Assembly: GCA_002914845.1 (NCBI GenBank) | Contig: JXTC01000323.1 | Location: 87,363-151,362, forward strand | DNA length: 64,000 nt | Reading direction: 5' to 3' | Source: Trema orientale | Lineage: Eukaryota > Streptophyta > Magnoliopsida > Rosales > Cannabaceae | In this document: positions 1 through 13,400 of the stretch, piece by piece | Numbering within the stretch: the stretch's first letter is position 1 | How the letters are laid out: each line of letters starts with the position of its first letter | The notes under the pieces: model-generated | What the model was told of the DNA's origin: nothing | Databases searched by the model: none | The model's input: only the letters and a program-made list of their open reading frames with translations | Made by a program: the position numbers and the translations under genes

Positions 1-889
1 CTTCTTTTCAACTATGTTTACAACATAGCATAACAAAGGAATCAATGTTGTTATCAAGAAGCGGTTAAGCAAGAAGATAAAATTAGGACAATTTGTCTAG
101 AACTTGGACCAAACTTTTGCCTCCTTAAGACACACTGAAAGTAAAGATGATTTTGAAACACTTAACATAACACCATTAGTTAAGGGTGCGAGCCTCGTTG
201 AGATTGAGTCACATACAACCGAAGTCTTTACTAGAGCAATGTTTTATTGAGTCAGGGAAGAAATTAGAAAGGAAGGCAAATTATTTGTAATGGCCACAAC
301 AACAGCAACCGATGCAATAACTATTTTCCATTATAGAAAGTATAATGCATCGACAATAAAGAGGTCAGTCACTTATAACCTCTTATATATGTGATTTTCT
401 ACAATTCCCAAATAGAGGCATACCGTGCAGACACATATTTGCGATAATGAAAATTATAGGAAAGACTTCATTACCTGAATCCCTTATTTGGGACCAATGG
501 ACCATACGACCAAGAGGTAACTTATATGAGAAAAGTTCTTTTCAAAGGAGTAGCAATTACACGTACTCAGAAGAGACTACAAGATTCGGCCATATATGTA
601 GTCAAGCAACTGAGTTAGCTTACTTTGCCTCTAAAAGCCTAGCTATGTTCACCACTATTCCTGATGCATTCACAACAACTTATATAACAACGAAGAAAAT
701 GTGGGAAGAAAGTGGGGAATTCAATACATCGCCACCTCATATCAACAATCACGGTTTACCATTATGAAACTCATTGCCAACAAAAAAGGCACTTTAAAAA
801 TAAAGAAGTCTGGTAGACATGGCAGAAGAAAATATAGTCAATGTAAGATGCAAGAGCATAATAAAACAACATGCAATAGGAGAAAATAA
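1..889 (+). pseudogene. FAR1/FHY3-like (MULE transposase-derived) protein, C-terminal relic
   Basis: Translation resembles the C-terminal half of the FAR1/FHY3 family, plant transcription factors derived from Mutator-like transposases. Frame 2 (from base 2 to about 400) matches the family's region after the MULE transposase domain, but has in-frame stops at 26-28, 98-100 and 248-250. The reading then moves to frame 3, where 417-440 encodes GIPCRHIF, the second half of the SWIM zinc-binding motif, followed by family-like residues to about 767. It returns to frame 2 for a knuckle-like tail (QCKMQEHNKTTC, about 836-880) in which the expected first Cys is Tyr. The 5' part lies outside the window. 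Several stops and two frame changes mean it is not functional as read. It could be a decayed host FAR1-related gene or a decayed MULE transposase; the sequence does not decide. Confidence 0.8.
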
Positions 890-3800
890 CCCCACAATAA
901 TGCACATCAATCTAGCAAATCAAACGACACCTCGGAAGAAGAGGAAATCAACTTATAGGACGCTACTGAGCAAGACACATGGTTTTCTTCGAATGATAAT
1001 TTGGGCACTGATTTGGAGGATCAACTTATAATGGAATCCAATTCAGAAACATCTTAAGCACCACTAGATTCTACTCAATGGTGGGGAATACTATATGGAT
1101 ATATATGATCTAGATCTTAGAACTATTCCAGGTGTGCTTAAAGTATCGACCTCAGTCTATCAAAATAACTTTTAAATTTTTTTTTCAAGTATTTCAAATT
1201 TAACTATAGTTTCAAACTTATACTCATCTAATTGAATTTTATTCATATACCTTGTTGCAAGGTTGTTTGTTTAATTTGAAGTAGATGCAGTCTTCTCTAT
1301 TACTGATGTGTTTCCTTAATTACTGCATCTATGTGTATCTAAGTTTGTACAACACAGATACTATATTCATCCATGTATTATTTTCTACTTCATTTTCTTA
1401 GTTACAAACCACTACTTACTATTGCACTCAAAACCGACAATCTACTTTTTTGGGTTTTTCATATTAAGTCATACATATTCATTCAGCAAAGAAAACTTAA
1501 CTACAGGGACGTGAAGTCTACCAAAAATCTGATCTTATAGCCAGATCAATATTAATCATAAGCCAAGGTAAGGGAGGCAGAGTCCATACTATATACGACA
1601 CATCCCTACACTCATGGATTTCAATGAAGGTTACACTAAGGCCCAGTAATATATACATTATTGGATTTTAATGAAGCCTAGACTAAAGTGGCCCACTACA
1701 ATATAATTAATCACACTACCAATTTTTTCAAGGTACTAACTAGTTATTTGACTATTTTTGCCCTACAAATTAGCATATGACCAAACTTAAAAGCTTAAAT
1801 GTAAATATTCTACTCACTTAATGCTAAAAATAAAAATACAACATATTCCAGAATGAAAATTTTAAAATAAATACGTATTAACCTATAACATTTAAAATAT
1901 GGACATCTACTTAAACTACTTATAAAACTAAGTAGATATCCACCTAATTTTCTCCTAAACCTAGGACCCAAACCTTTAAAAAAAAAAAGTTTGTTGAATT
2001 ATCGTCAATATTAAAATTTTTTTTCTCAAAACCCGTATCGGTCCTCAAAAAGGGATTACCATCTACCAGTTTGTATTTTAAAATTTTCTTCTAACTAAAA
2101 TGTCTATTTAACAATAGGACTTTTTGTAAAAATAACGTGGTGACGAATCTATTCAAAACTGAACCCACCGAATATTTCCTTACTTATCCCTCAAGAAGGC
2201 CCTACATGGCCTACTTTTCCATATTCTGCAAGCAGCTTATCCACTTCAAAATTTAACCATTTGCCTTATACACTTTTTTAAACCGCATTTTTTAAAGAAA
2301 TAAAATAATTATAAAAAATTTCAAACACTATGAATTTATCATAACTCTTTTTCTCTAATTTTATTGAAGCACAATTTCTGTGCTATTTGCGTGAACAATT
2401 ACCGCATGCTCATCTTTCTAATGATGCTGGTATATGTACAATTATCGTACAAAAGACTAATCCTATTACTTTTTAAATACTAGCTGATACATTAACCATA
2501 TAACCAAGACTACTCGAAAACCACTTTCAAGGCAGCTTTACAAAGACACATAAAACATGAGATAAGTCTTTACCTAAATATACATGGGCTAACATATGCA
2601 AACAATAAACCCAAATACACGTTAAAAATCATCAACAATAACCGTTTCACCCAATTTCACAAAAAAGGCCACAACTTACATAACTAAACCAGAGGTTGTT
2701 TGTCTAAAAGAGTATAAACGAGTATACTAACATCATGACATGTTTCAAAAATAATACCATTTTTGGGTTTGGATACGCGACTGATCGTCGTCCAGCAACT
2801 TTGATGATATTCTTACTTCCTAGTACTATATACGCAAACATTACAGGTAAAACCAAATACGAAAACCACTTTCTAAACATGTGCTGCACCTTCTGATAAT
2901 TTCTAAATTAATTGAACTCTATCCATACCAAAAATACCTTCTAGAAATGGAACTACTATAAAATAGGTTGGAGGATACAAAAACCACCGTGCCAAAACCT
3001 ATTAATCAGTCAACGTTAATTGGTCATGCTCACACATTTGTTGAATCCAAACTTCTTCTTCAATTTAGCATTATATTGTGCACCTTTCTTACCCCGATAA
3101 TAAAGTCAACCGCTTTCTTCTTAACTCTACTACATTCACTATTGCGTGCAGAAAGCACTATTCTCAAAGCCAATGCAAGACGCTGATCTTGGCTGTGAAA
3201 CTGTCAAATATTAATATTAACTAAATTAATACATAACAATAATTTCTCTTTCCCATCCACATACAACATGCTAAGATTCACATGTTTATAATTTCAAATT
3301 TATTATCTTCTTTGGTTGCATCGAACTAAAAGTAACATCGTGCATGAAGTTGACAATAAATATCCCATAATCACTTATATTACACTGTTGAGGGGCATTC
3401 AATTTAGTTATTACAGCAAACTGCTAGAACGAAAAACCAACACCCTTGCTCTTTGCTATGTCAAATAACAGTTCCGTATCCAGTGTTTGCATTTGAAATT
3501 TTGACAAGATAGAAGAATTAGTACTTAGTTATGTATCAAGTACACTTACATATATTCAGCATTAAAGGAAGTAAACAATATGCCACATGGGTTTAAGGTA
3601 AGATGAATCAACAATAAATGCAACAAAAAACAACATTCCACCAATTTATTTTATGTTCGAAATCAGCAATATTCATCCATCCATGTGTATACAAAATACA
3701 TGCTACAATAGTTTAGCCGAAATACTTGATACTCACCAATAACTCAAAAATGAAATAAACAAATATACATAACTCACCACTGTAGGGACTACTGACTTCC

Positions 3801-4800
3801 CCCTTGATTTCCTGTTAACAAGCAACGATCCCAAATTTCAACAATTCTATCATCAATGCAAACAATTAAAAGGAACTAGTGATCCATGTGCTGTAGCAGA
3901 ATAAATATCTTTACATTCATCGACATGTAAACCAAACAAATTCCAATAAATAAATTACAAAAACTTTTGTTTGAAACATTCAAAACGAAAAAAAAAAATC
4001 AACTCTACAATTCTAATTACGCATACCTTCTTACAAGAAGCAAGGTTACCCATAAAAGTCATTTACATCTTATGCTTACCAATAAATTCACTAGGACTGC
4101 TCCTTGAACTAATGGCACCCGACTGATTATTAAATAACAACTGCTACTTTTATCTTCATTCTCAATACAATGTAATCTCACTGACAAAAATTGTAAATAA
4201 AATTCAGATTAAACCAATTGGAGTTTTACTTATTGTAATCCTTGCAGTCAAGTACCAATTTCGTGGTTTGTTATCCGATCTCAATCGCTCATTCTCTATT
4301 AGGAATTCCGCTAACACATTTAACACCTAAACAATTAAGAAGGAAGTCTAAATAAATACCTTAAATATGAAATAAAAAATAAAGGATCGATTTTTTCACC
4401 TTGTCAATCAAAAACAATCCGAGCTTCATGCAAGCAAAATTTTTCCTCTGTGAAAATGTATGCTCTGTCTTTATAATATACTCATTACAAAATTTAAACT
4501 CTTTTTAGTATAATATAATTGCGTATAATTTTTCGCAACACTTATTAACTATCATCCCCCTCTTACTCCTAACCACATTACTCACAAGAAATATCATTTT
4601 ATTAATAATTAATACTTTTTCATATAATTTTTTGCAGCATATATTTACCCTCCAGCTAACGACATTGCTCACTGGAAACATCATTTCTTTTATAAAAATA
4701 TACTTGAATAAAAAAAGTAAAAATTTGTCAAACCCATACATCATCAACCTTATATTCAAGTACTAAATCTAACGGAGATGGCAGTAAATCATTACAAAAT
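890..4800. other. intergenic, no gene seen
   Basis: AT-rich sequence with only short open frames (about 60-85 codons) lacking recognisable motifs. No clear repeat structure was found by eye. It separates the FAR1-like relic from the convergent minus-strand gene at 4809-5886. Confidence 0.5.
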
Positions 4801-4808
4801 TATTAGGC

Positions 4809-5886
4809 TTATTCTCCCTGCAAATCTTCATTGAAAACAGAATAAACCACTGTAACCTCTTTATGGTATTGTAGAGCATTAACAAACGTAAATGGACCAA
4901 TCTTGGTTACACCAACTAATTTATGGGAAGAACCTTGCTTCATAGTAGTACCAGGTCCTCGCTTTTCTTTCCACCAAGTGCTGCCTCCTTGAATCTTTAA
5001 AAGGCAGAGACACACTCATAGAAAAATACAAAAATTGAATTACCAAATAAAAAAATATTACTCAAGAAAGGAAAAATTCTTACATACCACACCAGCTACT
5101 TTTTCTGGCTTTGCCTGGGACCCGTCTGACGGAGTATAGGTCCTTATATTAAATTGACTGGAGGAGCTAACCGCATCTTTCCCTATGAATGGTTTACGAA
5201 TGTACACTGAATCTAACTCGTAAAACTATAGAAATAACCACTCCAATATTAAAATGAAAAAAATAATTGCATGCTTTATAAATTCACACAATTTTACCTT
5301 AATGGGGTTATGTGATGCAGATATTTGCTTCCCCATACTAAGAATTTGCACATCATCACATCTTTACGAATGTACATTGAATTTAACTCGTAAAACTACA
5401 GAAATAACCACTCCAATATTAAAATGAAAAAAATAATTGCATGCTTTATAAATTCACACAATTTTACCTTAATGGGGTTATGTGATGCAGATGTTTGCTT
5501 CCCCACACTAAGAATTTGCACATCATCACATCCCGGAGTAACTTATTAGATGACTTTAATGGTCGCTTTCCACCAATTTCATCATCATCTTCAATGCGAA
5601 GCTCTAGATTAGGTGGCATTGATACTTCTTTTGCTTCCACATTCATCTGAACATCTTCCTCCCCATAGAACGCAAAATGCCTACCGCTTTTCGATCTACA
5701 TAAAACTGCTGATAATACTGCTTTATGGAATGATCGACGATCCTCCTCACTATACCTAAACTCCTTTCTAAATGTAACAATTTCACCTTCAACATTCCTT
5801 ATATCTTCAAATAATTTCACATACGCTGCTTCAATGCGTTGCATTGAATCTATAACATAATCCATACTTCCCTTCAAAATGTTCAC
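4809..5886 (-). CDS. uncharacterised multi-exon gene, probably damaged
   Basis: No family recognised. On the minus strand a 140-codon open frame starts with ATG at 5886, is acidic in its middle and ends at a GT donor next to 5468. A clean exon follows at 5225-5088: an AG acceptor, 46 open codons starting FYELDSVYIRKPF, and a GTATGT donor. A last exon at 4994-4809 begins IQGGSTWWKEKRGPG and ends at a stop; it joins the middle exon in phase. The frame of the first open segment does not join the 5225-5088 exon in phase, and the 170-bp tandem duplication (5193-5532) adds an extra 98-nt exon that also breaks the frame. So the splicing differs from my reading, or the gene is broken. It converges on the FAR1-like relic. 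It could be the second gene of a Mutator-like element, but nothing in its residues proves that. Confidence 0.4.
5193..5532. repeat. 170-bp tandem duplication spanning an exon/intron junction
   Basis: Bases 5193-5362 and 5363-5532 are near-identical direct copies with a period of exactly 170, differing at only a few bases. Each unit (minus strand) holds an exon end with its GT donor, a whole short intron and the following AG acceptor. The duplication therefore creates an extra internal exon of about 98 nt. Confidence 0.93.
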
Positions 5887-8351
5887 ATTTACTTTTAATT
5901 TGCAATTAATCTAGTCAAATATAATATATTACAATATTAAATCTGTGTCTGTATACCAAGTACCATTATTAAAAATAATCTACACTCATAACGTTTTAAT
6001 AAATATTCATGTCATTAACCTTCGAACCTATCACAAACAATAAAATTAAAATAAATTTCACTTCCCATACTGCGCATAAATAAATCATGGCATATTAATA
6101 TTTAGGACTAATATTACCTAGAATCCCCAAACTTTGTCTGATGTATTACTTAGATCTTCATGTTTTGTTTTGTAGTATTTTATTCCCCAAACTTTACAAT
6201 CTTGTAACACTTTCATCCTCTTTATGTTTTCTGTTTGTTTAGGCTGTTAAAACGCATTTGTTGAGCACGTGATTTATTCCTCAAATGACAAGGTGTAATG
6301 GAAGGATTGATTTTTCCTTCTTACGTATTCTAACAGAGGACTAATCAAGAAAAGAGATGGAAATTTAGATAAAAGAGAAGGAAATTTAAACGCCAATCAC
6401 CTCCCTCATTCAATAATAACAAATAGAAAAAATGAAAAATGAAGGAAAAAGAATTTAACTACAACCAAATATCAAAAATATTGACCCATGTCTTAACTGT
6501 ATTCGACTTTCACCTGAGTATCTTTGTTTTTTATTCCGTTTATAGTGGAAAAATAGAGTAAAAATACTAATACAAACTTTCAAATTAAATAGAGCTGGTC
6601 GTCCTTTATATACATCCTTCTATGCACTTTGGCCTTAAAATAATTCATTGGTGCAAATTTTTGTATCAAGATTATTAAGAAAAATTTTTCAGAGTTAATG
6701 ATTGCTTCCCACGAGTTCTCCCTGTACCCTTGGCAAAATCTTTGACTAGAAAAATATGATAGTAGTATAAACAAGAAAAAGAGAGACAAATAAAACAAAA
6801 TAATATTGTGGCTTTGTAATTGCTAGTCTGTATTTTCTCATGACCTTATAAGGTTAACTTGCATCATTCTTTCAAACCCTTTTATCTTAGAAGTACCTAA
6901 GTTAACAACAATACTTTATGTCCCTTGCTTTCTTTATTTATCAATTTGTTAATTGATTGATTTCAAGGCTTTTTGTTGGGTTCTGAAGTTTTTTGGGAAG
7001 TTTATGTTTATCCGCTCTCTCTCTCTCTATATATATATACATATTTTATCTCTTTCTTTTTCTCATTACGTCTATAATGATGGAGCAAGAGTAAAGCAGG
7101 TAACTTAATTTGGATGATAGTGAAGTGAAAGGATTAGACCTGACATCAATATAAATTAGAGCACAGAGAATCAAAATATTTGGACTATGGTTATTAGAGC
7201 AAAGGTTTAGGGAAATTATATGATCTACATTCAAGGTTTAATAATTTTATGATCTACATTCTGGATTTCGTTTATAATTTCTTTAATTACTCAACCCCTA
7301 AAGAGAAACTATTGGATTACATGCTCAGCACATGTACTACTTAATATGACTAGATCACAAGCTGTAATAACCCTAAATATGTAAGAAAATAGGACTTCAA
7401 AATCAACCCCGAAGAAAACTCACTTTACAGAGAGGGGGCCGGGAGGATTCAGCCATTCCTCGATAAAAGATTGCTACAGTATGTGGGAAACAACAGGGTC
7501 TTCAACACTATAGTACTCCAGGATTCTTCTCACATTAACATTCAACATATAGGGCGAAAATCTGATATTCCATAATAAACAAACAATAAAGGGATAAGGA
7601 AACACAGAATGACTCGAAACCTATACTAGCTTCCACACTATAGTACTCCACATTTATTCATAAATCATCCTCACATAACTAGGGCTTATCAGAATTTTAC
7701 ATTCGAAAAACAGAGACGCCGCAGCAACCTAGCTGCAGGAGATGACTCTAAACATGCCCCCTTATGAGCACAGATCTCCACTTAGGGTATTTTACTTATG
7801 CACAAGATGACTCGAAAGGAAACTATTCTAACTCAGATCTCCATTTTAGGGTATTATATTCGTTCTGAGATCTGCATTTAGGGTATTAGAGGGACTTAAT
7901 AGAAATTAAAAAATGTTAACCCTATTACAGTGTATTATACACAAAACGACAGCTACAAAAGAAGAAGGTGTACAAATGGGCCCACTTCCAAAAATCTGAA
8001 CCATTATAGGCCTCATTCAATGGCCACGAATTGCTCTCCTATTCAACGAGAGAAAAAAGAGGCTTCTATGTTAGACTTACCCATTTGTTTTATATAGAGG
8101 AATTATTGTTAAATGTGATTTAATCGTTTTCTATTTTTTTCCCTGTGTCGTGATTAATCAATCATATGTATTACATATGATTTAATCAGGTTTGTTTAAC
8201 CACTGTGCTAACAGGCACAGGCAGTGGTAAATTACTTGTTCTCTTGATAAAGAATTTTTTGGTTTAAGTTGCCACCACCATAGTAGTTAGGTTGATCCAC
8301 TATTATTTTTCAACCATTCTAGTTTTGTAAATGATTTATAATTTGTCTCTT
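5887..8351. other. intergenic, no gene seen
   Basis: No convincing coding region. A (CT)n/(TA)n microsatellite lies at about 7014-7041. The phrase agatctccattttagggtatt occurs three times in varied form (about 7770-7895). Around 6120-6310 there is wording like the long-inverted-repeat elements found elsewhere in the window, but no matching second arm was found. Confidence 0.45.
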
Positions 8352-8360
8352 TAATTTTTA

Positions 8361-8543
8361 AAGTAATATTATGTTGTATCATATGATGCCCAACACTAGA
8401 TGATGTGTCAGTTTGTTACTGGCTAATTATAATTACACTTCAGGCGAAGCCCATGTGAGATCTAATTTATTAATTAAAATCATCAGTAATAAACTGACAC
8501 GTCGTTACGTCTTTATGCACCACTGATGCCCATAACATTACTC
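8361..8543. mobile_element. Mutator-type MITE with 9-bp TSD
   Basis: A 183-bp element with terminal inverted repeats (left AAGTAATATTATG; reverse complement of right GAGTAATGTTATG) and further internal inverted similarity, for example the GTGTCAGTTT blocks. A perfect 9-bp target-site duplication TAATTTTTA flanks it at 8352-8360 and 8544-8552, as expected for Mutator-superfamily insertion. Related copies lie at 17780-17915 and 20486-20686. Confidence 0.88.
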
Positions 8544-8572
8544 TAATTTTTATTACATACTTTAAATTTAAC

Positions 8573-8575
<3 letters not shown>

Positions 8576-8617
<42 letters not shown>
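8576..8617. repeat. (AT)n microsatellite
   Basis: About 40 bp of uninterrupted AT dinucleotides, 30 bp past the MITE. Similar (AT)n runs adjoin many insertions in this window (about 18803, 21556, 22300, 58138 and 61359). Confidence 0.95.
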
Positions 8618-8619
<2 letters not shown>

Positions 8620-10190
8620 TTCTAATATAATTTTCGTTATTTTGCAAACCTACCAACACTTTGTAGAGTTATACCATAGAGTATAGACTGTTACGAGGAA
8701 ACATTGTTTGACACATCCAATTCACACCATTATGCAATTGGTTGGGTTTCTTCCTTTCTTTTTTTTTTTTTTTTTTTTTTTTAACAATTAACCTTGCTTG
8801 TCCCGTGCGTCATCTTCAAATCAGGCCTTATATAATGTTTTAGACGTTTTGGACTTCTTTGATTTTGTTGTTAATATAACTTCGAACCTATGATTATAAT
8901 TTTGTATAAACATGTCACTCTAAAGCAATTTTTTTTTTTTTTTTGGAAGGAACCAACTAAAGAAAAAAATTTGATCGTACTTGAAAAACATATCGGTTGA
9001 TCATTAATTAGGACTGTTCATTAGTGTGACCTCAAGGTCAAGCCAATATATGCCCTGATCAATCAGACAACAACGTGCAACTAATCGTAGCATATTTCAA
9101 TTTTTTTATGGGATTTATTAATTTGGTTTTGAAGATTCAGTTAAATACCATTTGAAGGATCAAATTGACGAATTTTTTGATTTAGTGGTTGAGGAAAGAA
9201 ACAAGCTTAAATGGGATATTTTTTATGGACTAGTTATCCGGTTGTATGTTGATTACGTATTGGTAGAGAAGCACTAGATTAATTGGCTATAGATATTAAT
9301 ATTTTTATTTCCTGTTAAGTGGGAGTTTTAGTTGTTGCGAAACGAGACAAATGTGAATGTCTTTCCAAATGTATATCTGGAATAGATTTTGGATAATGAT
9401 TTGGGCCACTTATGTGGCTATTGGCTCAGCATCGAGATTTTCATGTTGGGGTGGGCCCACCTCAAGTGCAAAACCAATAATAAAGGAGTCCTTGTAGATC
9501 AACAGTTTTGTCCAAAATTAAAAGGAAAAAAAAAAAAGAAGAAGATATTTTAAGTTTTTTTTTTTTTTTTTTTTGTAAGCGTAAATTCAGTAGAGTATTG
9601 CAACTCAACTCCCACAAAGTTTTTTAGTAATAGCTAGATGTGATAAATATGATATCAAACATCAATGGTTGCATGCTATTTTAGTCTTATTTTAGTCTTA
9701 CTATAAAAGCTTGCATTTCACCCATTCAATTAAATATGTAGGTATCAAGGAATTTGAAATCATACTACAATGTTTAATAAACTTGAACCATTTTTGTAAA
9801 TGAATTTGAACCACTTTTGGTATAGTCTTATTTTGCAAAATCATAATGTTACGTGAGTTAGATATGACGCTTCTAAATTTAGAGAAAATATCTTTCCAAG
9901 TATTATGCGCCAAGAAATTAAAAAAATATCTCTCATGTACTTGTTTCTCTTTCTCTCTCTCTTTTTTTTTTTTTAATTGAATCCTTAAACATGTTTCACA
10001 CATATTTTGAGCATTGACTAGCCTTGTAGAAAACCGTAACTTCACTTACCCCACTTGTAGCATCAAAAAAGTATGGATGTGCACTATTAAGATTATGAAA
10101 TTATAACAATTTTAGCATAATGGATCTTATTCTCATCATGCCATAGGACAATTGCAGTATGAAACCTACGTGAACCTATATACTATTACA
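8618..10190. other. intergenic, no gene seen
   Basis: AT-rich DNA with poly(T) runs near 8757-8782, 8930-8945 and 9555-9575. The 114-codon minus-strand frame at 9701-10045 is of low complexity and shows no family signature. Confidence 0.5.
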
Positions 10191-10195
10191 TTAAT

Positions 10196-10465
10196 TGTTA
10201 AAAAAGCAGGGAATATTGTGTGTAATTATAAAGACTGAGCTGAAGACCCAAGCGACATAATATTGTATTTATAATGGATAGACTAGTACATCCACGTGAC
10301 TAAGAGAGCAGACAAGGAAGGCAAATAATATAAAATATAGAGTGTGGCAAATAACATAAACTATACAGAGTGGTAAATGATATAAGATGTACAACATTCT
10401 CTTGAATATGCACAAAGAATATTCCTGGCCATGTCTGAAGCTTATGAGCGGTTTCATTTTTAACA
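10196..10465 (-). repeat. copia 3' LTR
   Basis: 270 bp with TG...CA ends and a polypurine tract just inside (10466-10474 as seen on the minus strand). It aligns with 14938-15209. Confidence 0.93.
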
Positions 10466-10485
10466 TACCCCTTCAAACGAAATGG

Positions 10486-13400
10486 TCTCTTATTGACAGT
10501 GAGTTTGCTTCCCAGAAATTAGAATCGTATACTTGGTAGAGATTTGGTGAAGATGTCAGCAACTTGATTGGTAGTAGGGACATAACGAATTTCTAAACAA
10601 CCTTCTGCAATCTTTTCTTTTATGAAGTGCACATCAATTTCAATATGTTTCATTTGAGCATTGAAGATTGGGTTAGCCACAAGAGCTACTCCTCCCATAT
10701 TGGCAATCCAAGTGATGGGAGGTTGATGTGAAACATGATGTAATTCCTTGAGAAGTGATTGTAGTCATGTTAATTCGGCTGTCACTTGTGCTAATGCTCT
10801 GTATTCAGACTCAATTGAGGATCGTGCCACCACTCTTTGTTTCTTTGATGACTAAGACTCCAAGTTCCTTCCAAGAAACACACAATAACCGATAATAGAT
10901 TTTCTGTCATCTGGGCCGCTAGCCCAATCGGCATCTGAGAAACCAATAAGATCGAATTGATCTGAAGTTTTGAAGCTAAGACCATAATCAGATGTACCCC
11001 TTAGGTAGCAGAGAATCCTTTTGCATGCATTCCAATGGACATTAGTAGGTTGTTGGAGGAATTGACCTAGATTGTTGATAGTGTAGGATATTTCTGGTCT
11101 AGTTATCACTAGATATTGAAGGACTCTAATTGTGCTACGATAAAGCTTTAGGTTTTTTTTTTTAGGAGAGGAGAGCCATCGTACAGTGAGAGATTCTTAT
11201 CAACTGAAACTGGATTGACACAAGGCTTACAGCTGAACATATTAGTTCACTCCAAGAGTTTGTTGATGTATTGAGATTGACACATGTAGATCCATGTTTC
11301 ATCTCTGTCAATTTTGACGCCTAAGAAGAATTTGAGAGTCAAGGTCTTTGAGGGCAAAACCTTTTATATATGTAGATGTTGCACCACGCTTTCTATGGCT
11401 GCATGATTATTTCTAGTAAGGAGAATATCATTCACATATAGTAGCAAGATTAGTAAAGTCAAGATGAACAATGAGCTGTCTGAAATGGATGGTCTAAATT
11501 TCATACGAATAATTTCAGACTTGAGTTTCTCAAACTAAGCTCGTGGTGCTTGTTTAAGGCCATAAAGAGCTTTCTTGAGTTTACAAATATGATTAGGTGT
11601 AGAGTTGTCTTTGAACCCTTCTAGTTGATTTGTGCAAACTGATTCTCGAAGTTCCCAATTAAGGAAGACATTGTTAATGTCAAGTTGCTTGATGTCCCAC
11701 CATTTAAAAACTACCAAGCTTAGAACAATTCGGATTTTTGAAGGTTTGATGACTGGACTATAAGTTTCCTCGAAGTCGATCCCAAGTGTTTGAAGAAACC
11801 CTTTAGCCATCAGTCGGGTCTTGTGGCGCTCAACTAATCTATCAAAGTTGTGTTTGACTCTGTAGACCCATTTATTGCCAATGATTTTCATCTCAGGTCG
11901 GCAAGGCACTAGGGACCATGTTTGATTGGTATTTAAGGCTTTAAATTCTGCTTCTATAGTTGTTTTCCATTTGGGCAAGTTTAGTGCTTCTAAGACAGTT
12001 TTGGGTAACTGTGATTCACTTGGAGAATAAGGTTGAAGGGTTGTGGAGGTAGCAGTGAAAATATTTGGTTTGTACGTACCTACTTTAGATCTAGTGACCA
12101 TGGGATGAAGAGAGACATTAGGATAATTATGTATGTGGCCTAGCAATGAGTTAGGTAGAGGCATTTCTGGCGAAGGTGTAGAGTGATCAACATTAGATAA
12201 TGTATAAAAAGGTCTACTGTTAGAGGATGGAGACATATTTCTGCTAAAAGTAGTATTTAGAGTGTAAGGATGCGGTGAGAAAGGAGAAAGAGAGATAACT
12301 CTTGATGTCGCTTCAAAACTTAAGTTGGGAGGAGTTTTATTTTTAATGCTTATGCAAGAATGATCCCTACCAGTAACAGTGCTTTACATTTGACTTGTGT
12401 TGGATATATGAGGATCAAGATAGGGGAAGGTTAGTAAAGGTGTAGAAATGACTCCTAATTGAGTGTCAGTATTTTTCAGGTTTGGATTGAAGAGAGGGTC
12501 AGAATGGAATAGGAATGTTTTTTCATCAAATATGACACTTCGAGCAATATATATTTATCCATTATGGTCGAGGTATTTGTAGCCTTTGTGTGCTGAGCTA
12601 TACCCAATGAAGACATATTTTGAAGAATGAAATTGGAACTTTATGTTATGGTATGGTTTTAGATGTAGGCAGCAGGCACAACCGAAGCTTTTGAGAAAGG
12701 TGTAGTCAGGTTTTCAGTTTAATAGTTTTTCAAATGGTATGTTGTAGTGAAGAACCTTGGTTGGCATCCTATTTATGAGGTAGACTGAGATTTCAAATGC
12801 CTCCTACTAGAATTTCTTAGGTATTGAGGAAGGAGAGTTAAACTTGTTTTAGAGATGTAGCGATATTTTCTTTCGGCTTTACCATTTTGTTCATGTTCAT
12901 GAGAGCAACGATGTCTGAATAGGACTCCATATTATTGTAAGAAAGATAATAGAGAGCGATACTCTCCTTCCTAGTCAGATTAGAGGGCTTTAATTGTGGT
13001 GTCAAATTGATTTTCAACAAAGGTTTTGAATCGAACAATAGCTTGATAGACTTCTAACTTTTTTCTATAGGAAAAATCCAAGTGAAACATGAGTGATCAT
13101 TTATAAAGTATGTATAGTATTTGTAGCCTGAGTGGAGAGGGTAGGTGATAGACTCCAGACATCCGTGTGTATTAGATCGAAGGATTTGTTTGAAGTTGTC
13201 AAGATTTTTAGAAAGAGAAGCGATGTGCTTTTCCAAGTTGACAGTCTAAGCAAAAGTCTAAAGTCTTGATATTTAAAGATAGATTACCATCCTCTAGAAT
13301 TCTAAACAGTACATCTTTTCTAGGATGGTCTAATCTCCTATGAATGACATTGACATCATCTAAACTAGAAATAAAAGTACTGACCCTAGGAAGTCTATTA

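Noticed and set aside
1..5886. A complete Mutator-like element spanning the FAR1-like relic and the minus-strand gene
   Set aside because: No terminal inverted repeats or TSD visible, and the left end is outside the window; kept only as a hypothesis.
9701..10045. 114-codon minus-strand open frame
   Set aside because: Low-complexity Lys/Glu-rich stretch over poly(T) DNA, no motif or partner exon.
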